DNA of 64,000 nucleotides from Sphingobacterium puteale (GCF_003627955.1 NZ_RBWS01000007.1:248001-312000); one strand, 5' to 3'. Shown: positions 35,209-44,724, counted from the stretch's first letter. The notes: generated by a model from the letters alone, not told the origin. A program made the numbers and translations.

Positions 35209-36075
35209 ATGGAAAAGCAGGTAAACGCAGGTGAGTTTGTAAATAGATTTATGACTGGTAGTCTGGAACACCTGAGGTACCAGCAGTCCCCAGTTAAAAT
35301 ATTCCAGCTCAGTGAAATTGCCCCTTATATCAAATTCCCCACCCCTCCTATTTTTTTGGGATATAACCTTTTGGTACATATAACAGAAGGCTATTTTAAA
35401 CACAAGATCGGAGCTAAAGAATATGTCGTAAAAGCACCGGCGATTCTCATTAGCAATTACGGCAATATTTCGACGATCAAATCTGTTGACAAATCGGCAA
35501 AGGGACATTGCGTACTGATCAATGACAATGCCATGACTTCCATATTTAGGGAACAGGAGATTCTGAATATTTTTAATATTTCGCCTCTGCTTAACCTATC
35601 TACAGAAGATAGTACAGATCTTAACGAACTCTTCAAATTACTTTACAACGAATTACTTTCTGAGTCGCCTTATAAAGAATTGTTTGAAAGTTTGCTAAAA
35701 TCCCTTTTATTAAAGATTATTAAGCTATCTTCTTCAAATCAGGCGCTCAACCGAAGACAGGAAATTGCAATGATGTTTAAACAGCTTGTGCACAAAAACT
35801 TCAAAAAACAAAAGCATATTGCTTTTTATGCGGATAAGCTCGCAGTGTCGACCAATTACCTGAATCGCTGTGTATTTTCAGTGTTCAAAAAATCCTCTAA
35901 AGAACTGATCTTAGAAGTACTTATCATGCATAGTCAATTTCTTCTGTTTGAATCAAATAAAAGCATTGCCGACATCTGTTATGAGCTAGATTTTTCTGAT
36001 CCCTCTTATTTCTCCCGTTTATTCAAAAAAATCGTAGGAATTTCCCCCACTTCTTATCGAAACAAAGCAACTTAA
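35209..36075 (+). CDS. AraC family transcriptional regulator
   Basis: 288 residues. The N-terminal part (PYIKFPTPPIFLGYNLLVHITEGYFKHKIGAKEYVVKAPAILISNYGNI) is a cupin-like sensing domain; the C-terminal double HTH_AraC spans about 185-285 (HIAFYADKLAVSTNYLNRCVFSVFKKSSKELI, then SIADICYELDFSDPSYFSRLFKKIVGISPTSYR). The SYFSRLFKK..G.SPT.YR segment is the family signature. Its target may be the acyl-CoA dehydrogenase 180 bases downstream on the same strand, which has its own -33/-7 promoter starting inside the gap. Confidence 0.92.
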   Translation: MEKQVNAGEFVNRFMTGSLEHLRYQQSPVKIFQLSEIAPYIKFPTPPIFLGYNLLVHITEGYFKHKIGAKEYVVKAPAILISNYGNISTIKSVDKSAKGHCVLINDNAMTSIFREQEILNIFNISPLLNLSTEDSTDLNELFKLLYNELLSESPYKELFESLLKSLLLKIIKLSSSNQALNRRQEIAMMFKQLVHKNFKKQKHIAFYADKLAVSTNYLNRCVFSVFKKSSKELILEVLIMHSQFLLFESNKSIADICYELDFSDPSYFSRLFKKIVGISPTSYRNKAT

Positions 36076-36080
36076 TATTT

Positions 36081-36110
36081 TTTGAATATGCACGATTTGT
36101 CCTATCTTTT
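36081..36110 (+). promoter_or_regulatory. Candidate -33/-7 promoter of the acyl-CoA dehydrogenase gene
   Basis: TTTG at 36081-36084 and TATCTTTT at 36103-36110 (7 of 8 to TAnnTTTG) are 18 bases apart, the spacing usual for Bacteroidota. The ATG at 36254 is 144 bases downstream. Confidence 0.5.
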
Positions 36111-36253
36111 ATACAGAAGTGGACAGACCAATCACAACGATATGGTTTATTTTTGTGTAGCGATTGGGATGTAGGAGAATTCATAGCTGTCTTTTGAGGC
36201 TTTATCGTATACATCTACTATTGCAAATGTTTCATCATTTAACTAATATAGCG

Positions 36254-37777
36254 ATGTCTAACGTTTTAGAACACACGAACAAGGCCCAAGATTTCGATTT
36301 ATTTATCGGAAACTTCAAAGAAAGATTATCAAACTTATTCCATACAGAATACGACTACAACAACCTGAGTTTAACCCGCGGTTTACCGCCGCAGTTCTTA
36401 AGTGAAATTATGGCGATGAGACCATTGTCTGTTGCTATTCCCGAGCATCACGGAGGCCGTGGCCTACATGTAAAAGAATGTTTAGGAGTGCTTGCGGCGG
36501 CGTCTTATGAATCACTTTCACTGTCTTTGATCTTCGGTATCAATATCGCTTTATTCCTGGAGCCTTTTGCTAAATACGGTAATACCTTACTTCAGGAAAA
36601 AGTATTCCATCAATTTTTAGAAAATAATGCCATGGGCGGATTGATGATCACAGAGCAAGCTTACGGAAGCGATGCCCTCAATATGCGTACCTCCTACCAA
36701 CAAGCAGGAGATAAATATCATATCAAGGGAGAAAAACATTGGCAAGGCTTGACAGGTGCTGCAGACTTTTGGCTGGTTACTGCCCGAAAGAAAAATGAAA
36801 ATGGTGAGCTTGTACGGGATATAGATTTTTTTGTGACCGACAATTCCATCGAAGAGCAGAAAATTGAAGTACTGAAAAAGTATAATAGCCTTGGCCTATA
36901 TGCCATTCCTTACGGCATCAATAAGATAGACATCAAAGTACCGGTAGATTACCGTTTAACACCGGAGAGCACTGGTATAAAACTCATGTTGGACACCTTG
37001 CATCGAAGCAGGCTTCAATTTCCGGGCATGGGTATGGGCTTCATAAAGCGCATGTTGGATGAGGCTATGAAACATTGTACCGAAAGACGTGTCAGTGGAA
37101 TTCCTTTAAATGAATTGGATGCTGTGAAGTTTCAATTGTCCCGTTTACAGGCAGCTTTTACGATATGTTCGGCGATGTGTGCATACAGTAGTTCGATCAG
37201 TTCAATTCAGAATGATCTCTCAGGCCACAGTGTAGACGCCAACAGCGTCAAGGCGCTGGTAACAGATCTTATGCACGAATCTGCACAGATCTGCGTACAG
37301 TTGTCCGGCGCAAATGGCTATAGACTGGATCATGTTGCCGGACGCGGTTTAGTCGATAGCAGACCTTTCCAGATTTTTGAAGGTTCAAACGAGATGCTCT
37401 ATTCGCAGGTTGCGGAGGCGATTGCTAAACTGATGCGCAAAAGCAAGGAGAACAATCTACTTTCATTCCTGAAAATAAATCCTGCAACCGAACTTGCGGC
37501 TCCGTTTTTCTCCTCCATTTTAAATTTCGACTTCCCGCTTCAACCTAAACAGCGCGAGATGGTCACCTTAGGAAAAATAATTGCCCGTGTCGTTTGCTTC
37601 CAATATGTCTTACAAATCAATAATGCTGGTTTTAATGATAAAATGACAGAAATTGCCCGTCAGCATGTTAGTATGGATCTGTACATGTTGGTCGGTCAGC
37701 TCTCCAATAACAATAATGCCGAGCCGCTCATGAACTATGACGAAAAGGCTGACTGGATGAATTTCACCTCTTTATAA
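36254..37777 (+). CDS. Acyl-CoA dehydrogenase family protein
   Basis: 507 residues from ATG 36254 (MSNVLEHTNK); the frame is open for 30 further upstream codons that do not look like protein. The ACAD core is complete: VAIPEHHGGRGL, GGLMITEQAYGSDALNMRTSYQQAGDKYHIKGEKHWQGLTGAADFWLVTAR (FAD and substrate loop), LHRSRLQFPGMGMGF, LSGANGYRLDHVAGRGLVDSRPFQIFEGSNEMLYSQVAEAI (Glu in the usual catalytic region and flavin contact). Substrate is unknown; no electron-transfer flavoprotein or other beta-oxidation gene adjoins. The protein has about 100 extra C-terminal residues. A regulator of AraC type lies just upstream. Confidence 0.92.
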   Translation: MSNVLEHTNKAQDFDLFIGNFKERLSNLFHTEYDYNNLSLTRGLPPQFLSEIMAMRPLSVAIPEHHGGRGLHVKECLGVLAAASYESLSLSLIFGINIALFLEPFAKYGNTLLQEKVFHQFLENNAMGGLMITEQAYGSDALNMRTSYQQAGDKYHIKGEKHWQGLTGAADFWLVTARKKNENGELVRDIDFFVTDNSIEEQKIEVLKKYNSLGLYAIPYGINKIDIKVPVDYRLTPESTGIKLMLDTLHRSRLQFPGMGMGFIKRMLDEAMKHCTERRVSGIPLNELDAVKFQLSRLQAAFTICSAMCAYSSSISSIQNDLSGHSVDANSVKALVTDLMHESAQICVQLSGANGYRLDHVAGRGLVDSRPFQIFEGSNEMLYSQVAEAIAKLMRKSKENNLLSFLKINPATELAAPFFSSILNFDFPLQPKQREMVTLGKIIARVVCFQYVLQINNAGFNDKMTEIARQHVSMDLYMLVGQLSNNNNAEPLMNYDEKADWMNFTSL

Positions 37778-37783
37778 AAATTG

Positions 37784-37824
37784 AGAGGGACTGCGAAAAG
37801 AATTTTTCTACAGTCCCTCTTTTC
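37784..37824. terminator. Bidirectional terminator between convergent genes
   Basis: 10-bp stem agagggactg (37784-37793) with cagtccctct (37811-37820), followed on plus by tttct; A-rich on the other side. It lies 6 bases after the acyl-CoA dehydrogenase stop and 2 bases before the end of the convergent helicase gene. Confidence 0.8.
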
Positions 37825-37826
37825 TA

Positions 37827-39740
37827 TTACATCTCCGCAATATCCCATTCCCAAACGCTATGGTAGTGGCCGAGACTTTCTACATAAGCAATAAAGTGCT
37901 GGTAAAACGAGTGAATCCCTATCGTTGCGCTATCACCAATGACAACCAACTTTTTCTTAGCCCTTGTCATGGCAACATTCATCCGGCGCACATCGGATAA
38001 AAACCCAATCTGTTGTTCGGTATTGCTTCGCGTCAAACTGATATAAATAATATCTTTCTCCTGTCCCTGAAAACTATCAATGGTTTGCACTTTAATAAAA
38101 GCAGCGTACGGCTGTAATTCTTCATCTTGCTCCAACATTTCCCGTAATATGGACACTTGCTTGCGATAAGGTGCTATAATCCCAACACTAGGCCATTGTT
38201 CGATGGAAGAAGACTGTCGCCAACTTGCGATAGCTGTCTTTAAATGAGATTTCAGAAAACGGGCCTCCCCGAGATTACAGATCGCTCCATCATTTTCGGT
38301 TTCTTCAAACCCCGCCCCAGCAGTATCGATATATACGATCGGTTCCGAATCGTTTGCTATTGTCCAATGCGCCACCGAACGATCAGCCTTCAACAGACCT
38401 CCATATAGAGCTGAGGAAGGATAATTCATGATCTGTTCATTCATCCGATATTGGGTATCGAGCAACGAAACTGCTTGGGGATAAAGATTGACAAGCTTCT
38501 CAAAAAGTGTATGGCTAAGCTTATTGTCCATACCATTATTTGATTTCACTGTTGGCGAAAGCTGACAATGATCTCCGGCCAACACCAATTTATCGGCCTT
38601 TAATATCGGAATCCAACAAGCAGGCTCCAGCGCCTGACCTGCCTCATCAATAACAACCGTCTCATATGAACGACTTCGGATGACATCTTGATTCGCCCCT
38701 ACCAGCGTCGCCGTTATTACCTGAGAGCGATCGAGAATATCCGTCACGATAAAATCCTGAATCTTATCGACATCTTTACGAATTCTATAAGCCTCGTCAA
38801 ACAATGCTTTCCTTTGCTCCCGTTCGGCCTTGCCAAAATTACGTTTATATTTTTGAGCCATATCCGTATACGTTCGAACTTGTTTTTGCAAAGACTTTAT
38901 ATCCTTATTTGCGCCGTGGCGATCTATTTTGCTATCAAGCGTCAACTCCTGTAGATGTTCAGATACTTTAACGGGATTACCGATTCGTGTGACGACTATG
39001 CCCGCAGCATCCAAACGCTCGGTCAATAGATCAACCGCAGTATTGCTCGGTGCTACGACGAGTATCTGCCTGTTATTGCTCTTTAATAACGTCGCTATCG
39101 CCTTTATCAATGTTGTCGTTTTCCCCGTCCCTGGAGGGCCATGTAAAAGTGCTATGTCTGTCGTATCCAAGACCAGCTGAACAGCCTTATTCTGGCAGAC
39201 ATTGAGGTCCGGATGCTCAAAAAATGATTCTTTTTCTTCTTTGTATAACGCTTCTCCGCCGATAAGCTTTCTAATCAATTTACCACGTCCTGGATCAGCA
39301 GCGAGTTCCTTTGCCTGTCGCAATGCATTGGCCATTTCGCGGTATGAATGTTCGTCAAACAATAAGTCAACACCAAGTTTTCCCCTTCTGCTCCAATCCG
39401 GAAGTTCATCTATACGAAATGAAATCCGCATAATTTCCTTATTAACGGAAGATATAATACCATCTATTCTGTCCGCCTTTGGGTCATGGTTTGAAAATAG
39501 AGAAACAGGCATCCCAAAACGGAACCGATGATCAACATCGAGGTGATTTGTTTTTTTTAAACTAACGGACAGATAATCACCTCGTCCCAGTTCACTGTCG
39601 GTGATCTGAATAGGAAACCAGGTCACCCCCTGCATTCTTCTTTCATTTAAACTGCTTTGCAACAATAATGCTTCATGCTGCATCTTATCATATTGCTGTT
39701 CTTCGTTTAATAGGGAAATAAGTTCGTCGAAATAATTCAT
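37827..39740 (-). CDS. SF1B-type helicase, IGHMBP2/Upf1-like
   Basis: 637 residues. Motif I GPPGTGKTTT at 201-210, Ia LVVAPSNTAVDLLTERL, motif II VVIDEAGQALEPACW, motif III LAGDHCQLSPTV, motif IV LLDTQYRMNEQIMNYPSSALYGG, V VQTIDSFQGQEKDIIYISLTRSN, VI RRMNVAMTRAKKKLVVIGD. An N-terminal beta-barrel (residues 30-130, SELGRGDYLSVSL... RMSFRIDELPDW) precedes the ATPase core as in IGHMBP2. It should unwind nucleic acid 5' to 3' in the cytoplasm. Single-gene unit. Confidence 0.93.
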   Translation of the reverse strand: MNYFDELISLLNEEQQYDKMQHEALLLQSSLNERRMQGVTWFPIQITDSELGRGDYLSVSLKKTNHLDVDHRFRFGMPVSLFSNHDPKADRIDGIISSVNKEIMRISFRIDELPDWSRRGKLGVDLLFDEHSYREMANALRQAKELAADPGRGKLIRKLIGGEALYKEEKESFFEHPDLNVCQNKAVQLVLDTTDIALLHGPPGTGKTTTLIKAIATLLKSNNRQILVVAPSNTAVDLLTERLDAAGIVVTRIGNPVKVSEHLQELTLDSKIDRHGANKDIKSLQKQVRTYTDMAQKYKRNFGKAEREQRKALFDEAYRIRKDVDKIQDFIVTDILDRSQVITATLVGANQDVIRSRSYETVVIDEAGQALEPACWIPILKADKLVLAGDHCQLSPTVKSNNGMDNKLSHTLFEKLVNLYPQAVSLLDTQYRMNEQIMNYPSSALYGGLLKADRSVAHWTIANDSEPIVYIDTAGAGFEETENDGAICNLGEARFLKSHLKTAIASWRQSSSIEQWPSVGIIAPYRKQVSILREMLEQDEELQPYAAFIKVQTIDSFQGQEKDIIYISLTRSNTEQQIGFLSDVRRMNVAMTRAKKKLVVIGDSATIGIHSFYQHFIAYVESLGHYHSVWEWDIAEM

Positions 39741-39966
39741 ATCAGTACACTCGCTTTGATCAGAAACAAAGTAACAGTTTTTTCAAATACTTTACCGATC
39801 AGTTTTTAGATGTCATCCGCTTTTTCTCGGATAAATCAGGTTATTTTCTCTTTAACGACAGATGCCGCTCAACAACTTTTCAAGCTGAGCTACAAAAGTC
39901 ATATTTATTTCCTATCATTGGCAATAGAGATTTGTTGATTAATTTTTTTAAATAAAAGTGATTAAA

Positions 39967-40305
39967 ATGAGTGAGATATTCCTACACGATAAAGCGCAGA
40001 GCTGGACCGATCTAGGCGATGGTGTACAACGTAAAATATTAGTCTATAACGATGAATTGATGTTAATGAAAGTACGTTTTCAAAAAGGTGCGATCGGTGC
40101 CTTACACCGACACCCCCATACACAAATATCTTATGTCAGCGCCGGAAAGTTCAGGTACCACATTGATGGCACAGATGAGATCTTAGGCGTAGGTGATTCC
40201 TGCATTATCTCCCCGGATTTAATCCATGGCTGCGAATGCCTTGAAGAAGGCGAATTGATAGATTCTTTCACGCCACATCGAGAAGATTTCGTTAGATCAT
40301 TGTAG
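39967..40305 (+). CDS. Cupin domain protein
   Basis: 112 residues from ATG 39967; a GTG three codons upstream is less likely. One cupin fold: MLMKVRFQKGAIGALHRHPHTQISYVSAGKFRYHIDG with motif 1 (H-R-H-P-H....) and motif 2 (GDSCIISPDLIHGCECLEEGELIDSFTPHREDF). The His ligands for a metal are present. It belongs to the small cupins related to pectin-degradation KdgF type, where the function may be lost. The B1 beta-lactamase gene is 67 bases downstream on the same strand. Confidence 0.85.
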   Translation: MSEIFLHDKAQSWTDLGDGVQRKILVYNDELMLMKVRFQKGAIGALHRHPHTQISYVSAGKFRYHIDGTDEILGVGDSCIISPDLIHGCECLEEGELIDSFTPHREDFVRSL

Positions 40306-40372
40306 CTAGAAAAAAAGGAATTTTACTGGTCCAACACAACAATATTCGTTCAGAACAATCGTTTATTTACTT

Positions 40373-41122
40373 ATGTTCAAAAATACTATTTCGCTCTTCT
40401 CCGCCAAAGTAGCCACGCTACTTCTCGGTCTTTCTTACTGTGTATTGCCATCTTTGCGCGCACAGGAAAAACCATTATCCATTGAAAAGATCAATTCACA
40501 ACTTTATCTTTATACCACTTACAATACTTTTGAAGGTAACAAATATGCCGCTAATGCGGTCTATCTAATTACCAAGAAAGGTGTTATTCTATTTGATACG
40601 CCTTGGGACTCGACACAATATCAACCGCTTTTGGACAGTATCAAACAAAGGCATCGGCTGCCTGTCATTGCCGTATATGCTACACATTGGCACGAGGACC
40701 GTGCGGGAGGATTTGCATATTATAATCGTATCGGAATTCCAACTTATGCAACAAAAATGACCAACGATCTGCTTAAGGCAAATCATAAAGCGCAGGCTAC
40801 ACATCTCGTTAAAATCAATAAAACCTATAGGATCGGTGGTCAGTCCTTCGTTCTGAACTTTTTTGGGGCGGGACATTCGTTGGACAATGTCGTTGTCTGG
40901 TTTCCGGACTATCAAATTCTTGATGGGGGTTGCTTCATCAAAAGTTCAGAAGCCAAAAATTTAGGCTTTATCGGTGATGGTGATGTGAAAGCCTGGAAGC
41001 CGGCATTGGCAAGATTGTTAGCGAAATATCCACAGATAAAAATGGTTATCCCGGGACATGATGCATGGAGAGATAATCAACAGATAAAACGTACCGAAGA
41101 ATTGCTTAATGAGAAGCAATAA
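40373..41122 (+). CDS. Subclass B1 metallo-beta-lactamase
   Basis: 249 residues with a signal peptide cleaved near residue 31 (SLRAQEKP). Zinc ligands of B1 enzymes are all in place: H105-x-H107-x-D109 (THWHEDRAGG), H168 (GAGHSLDN), C187 (DGGCFIKS) and H229 (IPGHDAW). The sequence layout, including the KSSEAKNLGFIGDGDVKAWKPALARL run, is that of chromosomal Bacteroidota enzymes such as BlaB and IND. It should hydrolyse penicillins and carbapenems in the periplasm. It sits between a cupin and a tRNA, with no mobile element, so it looks intrinsic. Confidence 0.95.
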   Translation: MFKNTISLFSAKVATLLLGLSYCVLPSLRAQEKPLSIEKINSQLYLYTTYNTFEGNKYAANAVYLITKKGVILFDTPWDSTQYQPLLDSIKQRHRLPVIAVYATHWHEDRAGGFAYYNRIGIPTYATKMTNDLLKANHKAQATHLVKINKTYRIGGQSFVLNFFGAGHSLDNVVVWFPDYQILDGGCFIKSSEAKNLGFIGDGDVKAWKPALARLLAKYPQIKMVIPGHDAWRDNQQIKRTEELLNEKQ

Positions 41123-41154
41123 ATAATAATGCTTAAAAAAATAAAAAAAGCAAT

Positions 41155-41184
41155 TTTGTTTTTACAAAAAAGGTATTATCTTAG
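41155..41184 (+). promoter_or_regulatory. Candidate promoter of the tRNA-Ala gene
   Basis: TTTG at 41155-41158 and TATCTTAG at 41177-41184 (7 of 8 to TAnnTTTG), 18 bases between them, ending 17 bases before the tRNA 5' end. Confidence 0.6.
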
Positions 41185-41201
41185 CGGCAGAATAAACAGA
41201 A

Positions 41202-41275
41202 GGGGCATTAGCTCATTTGGCTAGAGCGCTTCGCTGGCAGCGAAGAGGTGATCAGTTCGAATCTGATATGCTCCA
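41202..41275 (+). tRNA. tRNA-Ala (GGC anticodon)
   Basis: 74 bases fold as a complete cloverleaf: acceptor GGGGCAT/ATGCTCC, D stem GCTC/GAGC, anticodon stem CTTCG/CGAAG with loop CTGGCAG (anticodon GGC at 34-36, Ala codons GCC/GCU), T stem ATCAG/CTGAT with loop TTCGAAT. CCA is not encoded. A palindromic terminator follows at once. Confidence 0.97.
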
Positions 41276-41280
41276 CAAAC

Positions 41281-41311
41281 AAAAGAGGCTACTTTAAAAG
41301 TAGCCTCTTTT
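41281..41311. terminator. Terminator after tRNA-Ala
   Basis: Near-perfect palindrome: AAAAGAGGCTACTTT (41281-41295) against AAAGTAGCCTCTTTT (41297-41311). The actual stem must leave a small loop. It follows the tRNA by 5 bases and faces the convergent NTF2-like gene. Confidence 0.85.
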
Positions 41312-41369
41312 GTTATTTTATGTCCGATTCATTTCCCCCGGAATGATTTAAATTTGCGACAATGATTTC

Positions 41370-41798
41370 CTATTTGTAAGAATTGACCGATTTAGAAATT
41401 TTCCAAGCGCCGTTTTCCTTCACAAGCGTAATCAAATCAGTCTTGGAGAAACCATCAAATTCCATAGTCACTTTTGCAATGGCATAATCTGGCAATTCCT
41501 CAACGATCTGCGTTGTCGTTTTGCAATTCATTTTTATTCCTTTTTGTTTTTTCAAGAACTCAATCATCTCTGAACGGCTATGATTTAAATCCTGTTTACC
41601 GCATATTTTTTGACTAAAATCAACGGTAAATAATTTGTCTAAGTTCGCAACTTGACCTTCTGTCATTGCACCTACGTATTCATCAATAGCCAAATCAGCT
41701 GTGATTAAATTACGTTCTTCCGGTTTTATCGAAGCCATTGAGCAAGTGGAGATTGCTATCATTGCTGCTGCCACAAATGTTTTTACTAAAGTTTTCAT
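41370..41798 (-). CDS. Exported NTF2-like (SnoaL/DUF4440 type) protein, 142 aa
   Basis: Signal peptide MKTLVKTFVAAAMIAISTCSMAS. The mature part (ADLAIDEYVGAMTEGQVANLDKLFTVDFSQKI..., IEFLKKQKGIKMNCKTTTQIVEELPDYAIAKVTMEF, FSKTDLITLVKENGAWKISKSVNSY) follows the lumazine-binding/NTF2-like pattern with the closing W-K-I strand. Many such proteins bind small molecules outside the cytoplasm. No partner is evident. Confidence 0.78.
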   Translation of the reverse strand: MKTLVKTFVAAAMIAISTCSMASIKPEERNLITADLAIDEYVGAMTEGQVANLDKLFTVDFSQKICGKQDLNHSRSEMIEFLKKQKGIKMNCKTTTQIVEELPDYAIAKVTMEFDGFSKTDLITLVKENGAWKISKSVNSYK

Positions 41799-42086
41799 AT
41801 CTTTTCTATTTATAATGTATTAGTATATTTTCTTATTCTATAGTCGCACGCAACCTAAATTTGTTGCGCTTTTTTTTCATTTATTTTCTGATTCAAATTT
41901 AAGACAACTCATGTGTTGATTCCATTACATTTAGATTAACATTACATTAAAATCGGTAAATGCTGTGTTTTTGTAGGTGAATAAAAATTCGCCTTTGCCG
42001 ACATATCGGTAAAACTCCACAGAAAGAATAATTTATTGCACAGAATATTGCAATTCTGTCCAATTCCTCTTAGATTGCGTGCTTTC

Positions 42087-43343
42087 ATGGCACACTACGA
42101 CAGACGACATACTTCTTATACTATTTTTACCCTTTTGATGGTTTCGTTGGTGATACACCAATCTAAATTATACGCACAACGACCGGTCAATGAAATAGAG
42201 ATTACCAAACATGTTGCAGATACAAGTAAACAGCGCGACCTAATCGATATTGGAAAAGCAGTCCTTAAAATAAAGCCACCGCAGTCGGTCGATAGCACGG
42301 GAAAAAAGTTTTACTTTTCTTTTTTGCCGTTTTCAACAAACGTTCCGGGAGGTGGGCATGCGCTGATCACAAGTACCACAGCCGGATTCTACCTAGGTGA
42401 ACGTAAGAGTACCTATATGTCGAAAGTCACTTTCACGCCCTATACAAATTTTGGAAAGCGATTTGGACTCCCCATCCGCTCCTATGTCTGGCTAAAAGAT
42501 AATACCTGGGTGATTGATGGTGATATCAGACTATTAAAATACCCGCATGAAACCTGGGGAATCGGAAAAGAATATCATGGTGAACAGCAGATCAATTTGG
42601 ACTATAGCTATTTTAGGTTATATCAACACGCCCTGAAAAGAATACATGGGGGACTGTTTATGGGAATTGGTTATGACCTGGATTACCGGATGAATATCAA
42701 ATCTACCGGTGATATTCCGCTTGCAGACTACACCTCCTATCCCTATGGCACGGATTTAAAAGATCATACTGTTTCTTCGGGGCTGAGTCTCAACCTCATT
42801 TATGATACGCGCGCGAATTCTATTAATACCTGGTCCGGCAATTATGCCAATTTACAATTTCGCGTAAATCCGGTTTTTATGGGAAGTGATCAGAATTGGA
42901 AGTCTCTATTCGTCGAAATCAGGAGATATCATCGCTTGACCCAGGATCCGAATAAGCAAAATATGATTGCTGTGCGTAGCTTTTTCTGGACTGTTTTCAA
43001 TAGTAAAGCGCCCTATCTTGATTTACCCAATTTGGGTTGGGATCCCTACAACAGTTCTGGAAGAGGTTTTCCCGTAAGTCGGTTCCGTGGTAAATCGTTG
43101 TATTATCTGGAAACAGAATATCGTCGTGACATCAGCAGAAATGGGCTGTTTGGTTTTGTTGCTTTTATGAATTTCACGACTGTGAACGGCCCCAAAAACA
43201 GCATGTTTGCAGACTGGAACATCGGTACAGGTGCAGGTGCCCGAATTAAATTCAACAAAAATTCAGGCACCAACATCGGCATAGATTATGGTGTTAGCAC
43301 CAATCACCGTGGGGTAAGACTGACTTTGGGTGAAGTATTTTAA
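42087..43343 (+). CDS. BamA/TamA-like outer membrane surface antigen
   Basis: 418 residues from ATG 42087; a TTG further upstream extends the frame but the later start gives a normal signal region (FTLLMVSLVIHQSKLYAQ). The C-terminal half is a 16-strand type barrel of the Omp85/D15 surface-antigen family: YHRLTQDPNKQNMIAVRSFFWTV, GRGFPVSRFRGKSLYYLETEYRRDI (with the VRGF-like loop sequence RFRG), and GTGAGARIKFNKNSGTNIGIDYGVSTNHRGVRLTLGEVF at the end. It has no N-terminal POTRA domains, so it is not BamA itself. Convergent, 3 bases from the FemAB gene. Confidence 0.85.
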   Translation: MAHYDRRHTSYTIFTLLMVSLVIHQSKLYAQRPVNEIEITKHVADTSKQRDLIDIGKAVLKIKPPQSVDSTGKKFYFSFLPFSTNVPGGGHALITSTTAGFYLGERKSTYMSKVTFTPYTNFGKRFGLPIRSYVWLKDNTWVIDGDIRLLKYPHETWGIGKEYHGEQQINLDYSYFRLYQHALKRIHGGLFMGIGYDLDYRMNIKSTGDIPLADYTSYPYGTDLKDHTVSSGLSLNLIYDTRANSINTWSGNYANLQFRVNPVFMGSDQNWKSLFVEIRRYHRLTQDPNKQNMIAVRSFFWTVFNSKAPYLDLPNLGWDPYNSSGRGFPVSRFRGKSLYYLETEYRRDISRNGLFGFVAFMNFTTVNGPKNSMFADWNIGTGAGARIKFNKNSGTNIGIDYGVSTNHRGVRLTLGEVF

Positions 43344-43346
43344 TGC

Positions 43347-44585
43347 TTAACTCAAGTGATAACTTTGGTTTTTAAACTCCATGGAGGCGTAATATCTATA
43401 CTTTTCTTTGTTTAATGGATAATCCCAACACCCCATACGATGATAGATTTCACCTCCAAATCCAGTTTTAAATCTATAAAGTCCGTATAGGGGATGTGAT
43501 GGGTCAGCTTGGGGAGATACACCAAAGAAATCATATTCGGTACATCCCTTTTCCTTTGCAACCTGCATCGCACGCCATTGCAAAGCATAAGTCGCCATAT
43601 AATTGCGATTTTCGGAAGCGGAGGCACCATAAAGATAGGTTCCCCGATTTGCTGCAATTACTAGAAACATTGCAGCCAAAGGTTGATTGTCCACCTCGGC
43701 AACCAATAAATAAACATCTGCTGGCGACAACGTATCATTTGCCTTGGCAGATAGTACAATCTTGAAATAGTTGATATCGTGCAAGAAAAAATTATTGCGA
43801 AGCGCAGTCTGCCGATATAACTCATACCAGATCTCCAGACTCTCTAAACCAAGAGAACGAACCTTTACGCCTTTCCTTTCAGCCAAATGAATATTGTAAC
43901 GCGTCTTTGATTTCATATTGGCCAACAAGAGATTTTCCTCTTTTCTAAGGTTCATAAAAATGGTATTAGAAGGAAGAATATCCGTATTTGCCTTATGAAA
44001 ATTCCAATGTTCCGTATTAAAATTAAAACGCATTTCCTGAATCCGTTTTTCCGGAACACCCAACCAATTTCCATAAAGGTCATAACAATCATCATCCTTC
44101 GCCCAATGTGATTCCCAGGACAGATCATAACGTATCATAATACAGTTTTGAGGTAGATACCCACGTAAACTCTCGGAAAGTTGCTCTAAAAAATGGCCTT
44201 GATTTTCTTCTGATGGTTCAATTTCAGGTCCATACGGTACATAAGCTATGCTATGCTCGTGATCTATCGTCTGGATTATAATCAACAGATCCCCCACGAA
44301 GTAAGTATCTTCTTCAACTCCTATATAAAGATCCGAACGTTTGGATTTAAAATTAAACGCTTTAGACGCTATCCCCTGCATCTTTTTCACAGCGGACCAA
44401 TAGGCTGTCTGCTGAATAATACCTGTTTTGTAAAGGCCGCTGACCTCTTTGTCACTTATATCTGCTATCATACACACTAAATTGTTATCGGATACTTCAA
44501 AAAAACAATATTCTCTATCGATTTCAATACCCAAAAACAGCAAACTTAGCCAAAATGCCCGGTTATATAAGTATTCATTTGTCAC
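43347..44585 (-). CDS. FemAB/FemX-type peptidoglycan bridge aminoacyltransferase
   Basis: 412 residues, apparently from a GTG start at 44585 as no upstream ATG is in frame. The C-terminal two-thirds carry FemAB GNAT-like features: NLRKEENLLLANMKSKTRYNIHLAERKGVKVR, ALRNNFFLHDINYFKIVLSAKANDTLSPADVYLLVAEVDNQPLAAMFLVIAANRGTYLYGASASENRNYMATYALQWRAMQVAKEKGCTEYDFFGVSP, and RFKTGFGGEIYHRMGCWDYPLNKEKYR. It should transfer an amino acid from tRNA to a cell-wall precursor side chain or modify a similar acceptor. Divergent from PolX. Confidence 0.88.
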   Translation of the reverse strand: MTNEYLYNRAFWLSLLFLGIEIDREYCFFEVSDNNLVCMIADISDKEVSGLYKTGIIQQTAYWSAVKKMQGIASKAFNFKSKRSDLYIGVEEDTYFVGDLLIIIQTIDHEHSIAYVPYGPEIEPSEENQGHFLEQLSESLRGYLPQNCIMIRYDLSWESHWAKDDDCYDLYGNWLGVPEKRIQEMRFNFNTEHWNFHKANTDILPSNTIFMNLRKEENLLLANMKSKTRYNIHLAERKGVKVRSLGLESLEIWYELYRQTALRNNFFLHDINYFKIVLSAKANDTLSPADVYLLVAEVDNQPLAAMFLVIAANRGTYLYGASASENRNYMATYALQWRAMQVAKEKGCTEYDFFGVSPQADPSHPLYGLYRFKTGFGGEIYHRMGCWDYPLNKEKYRYYASMEFKNQSYHLS

Positions 44586-44724
44586 TTTGTTGTTAATTTA
44601 ATAAAACAGGTTACTATTCCAATAAAAAATAGCTTTTTCACATTATTTAACGGGATTATATTGCCAACTTCGTTGGTATTTTGGCTCAAAATTTAGGATA
44701 TTTGTAGCCTAACAACTCACCACG

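Noticed and set aside
35101..35508. 135-codon frame antisense to the AraC gene.
   Set aside because: Lies opposite a clear AraC regulator and has no recognisable domain.
40373..41122. Acquired, mobile origin of the beta-lactamase.
   Set aside because: No integron, transposase or repeat flanks it, and the flanking genes are chromosomal in character.
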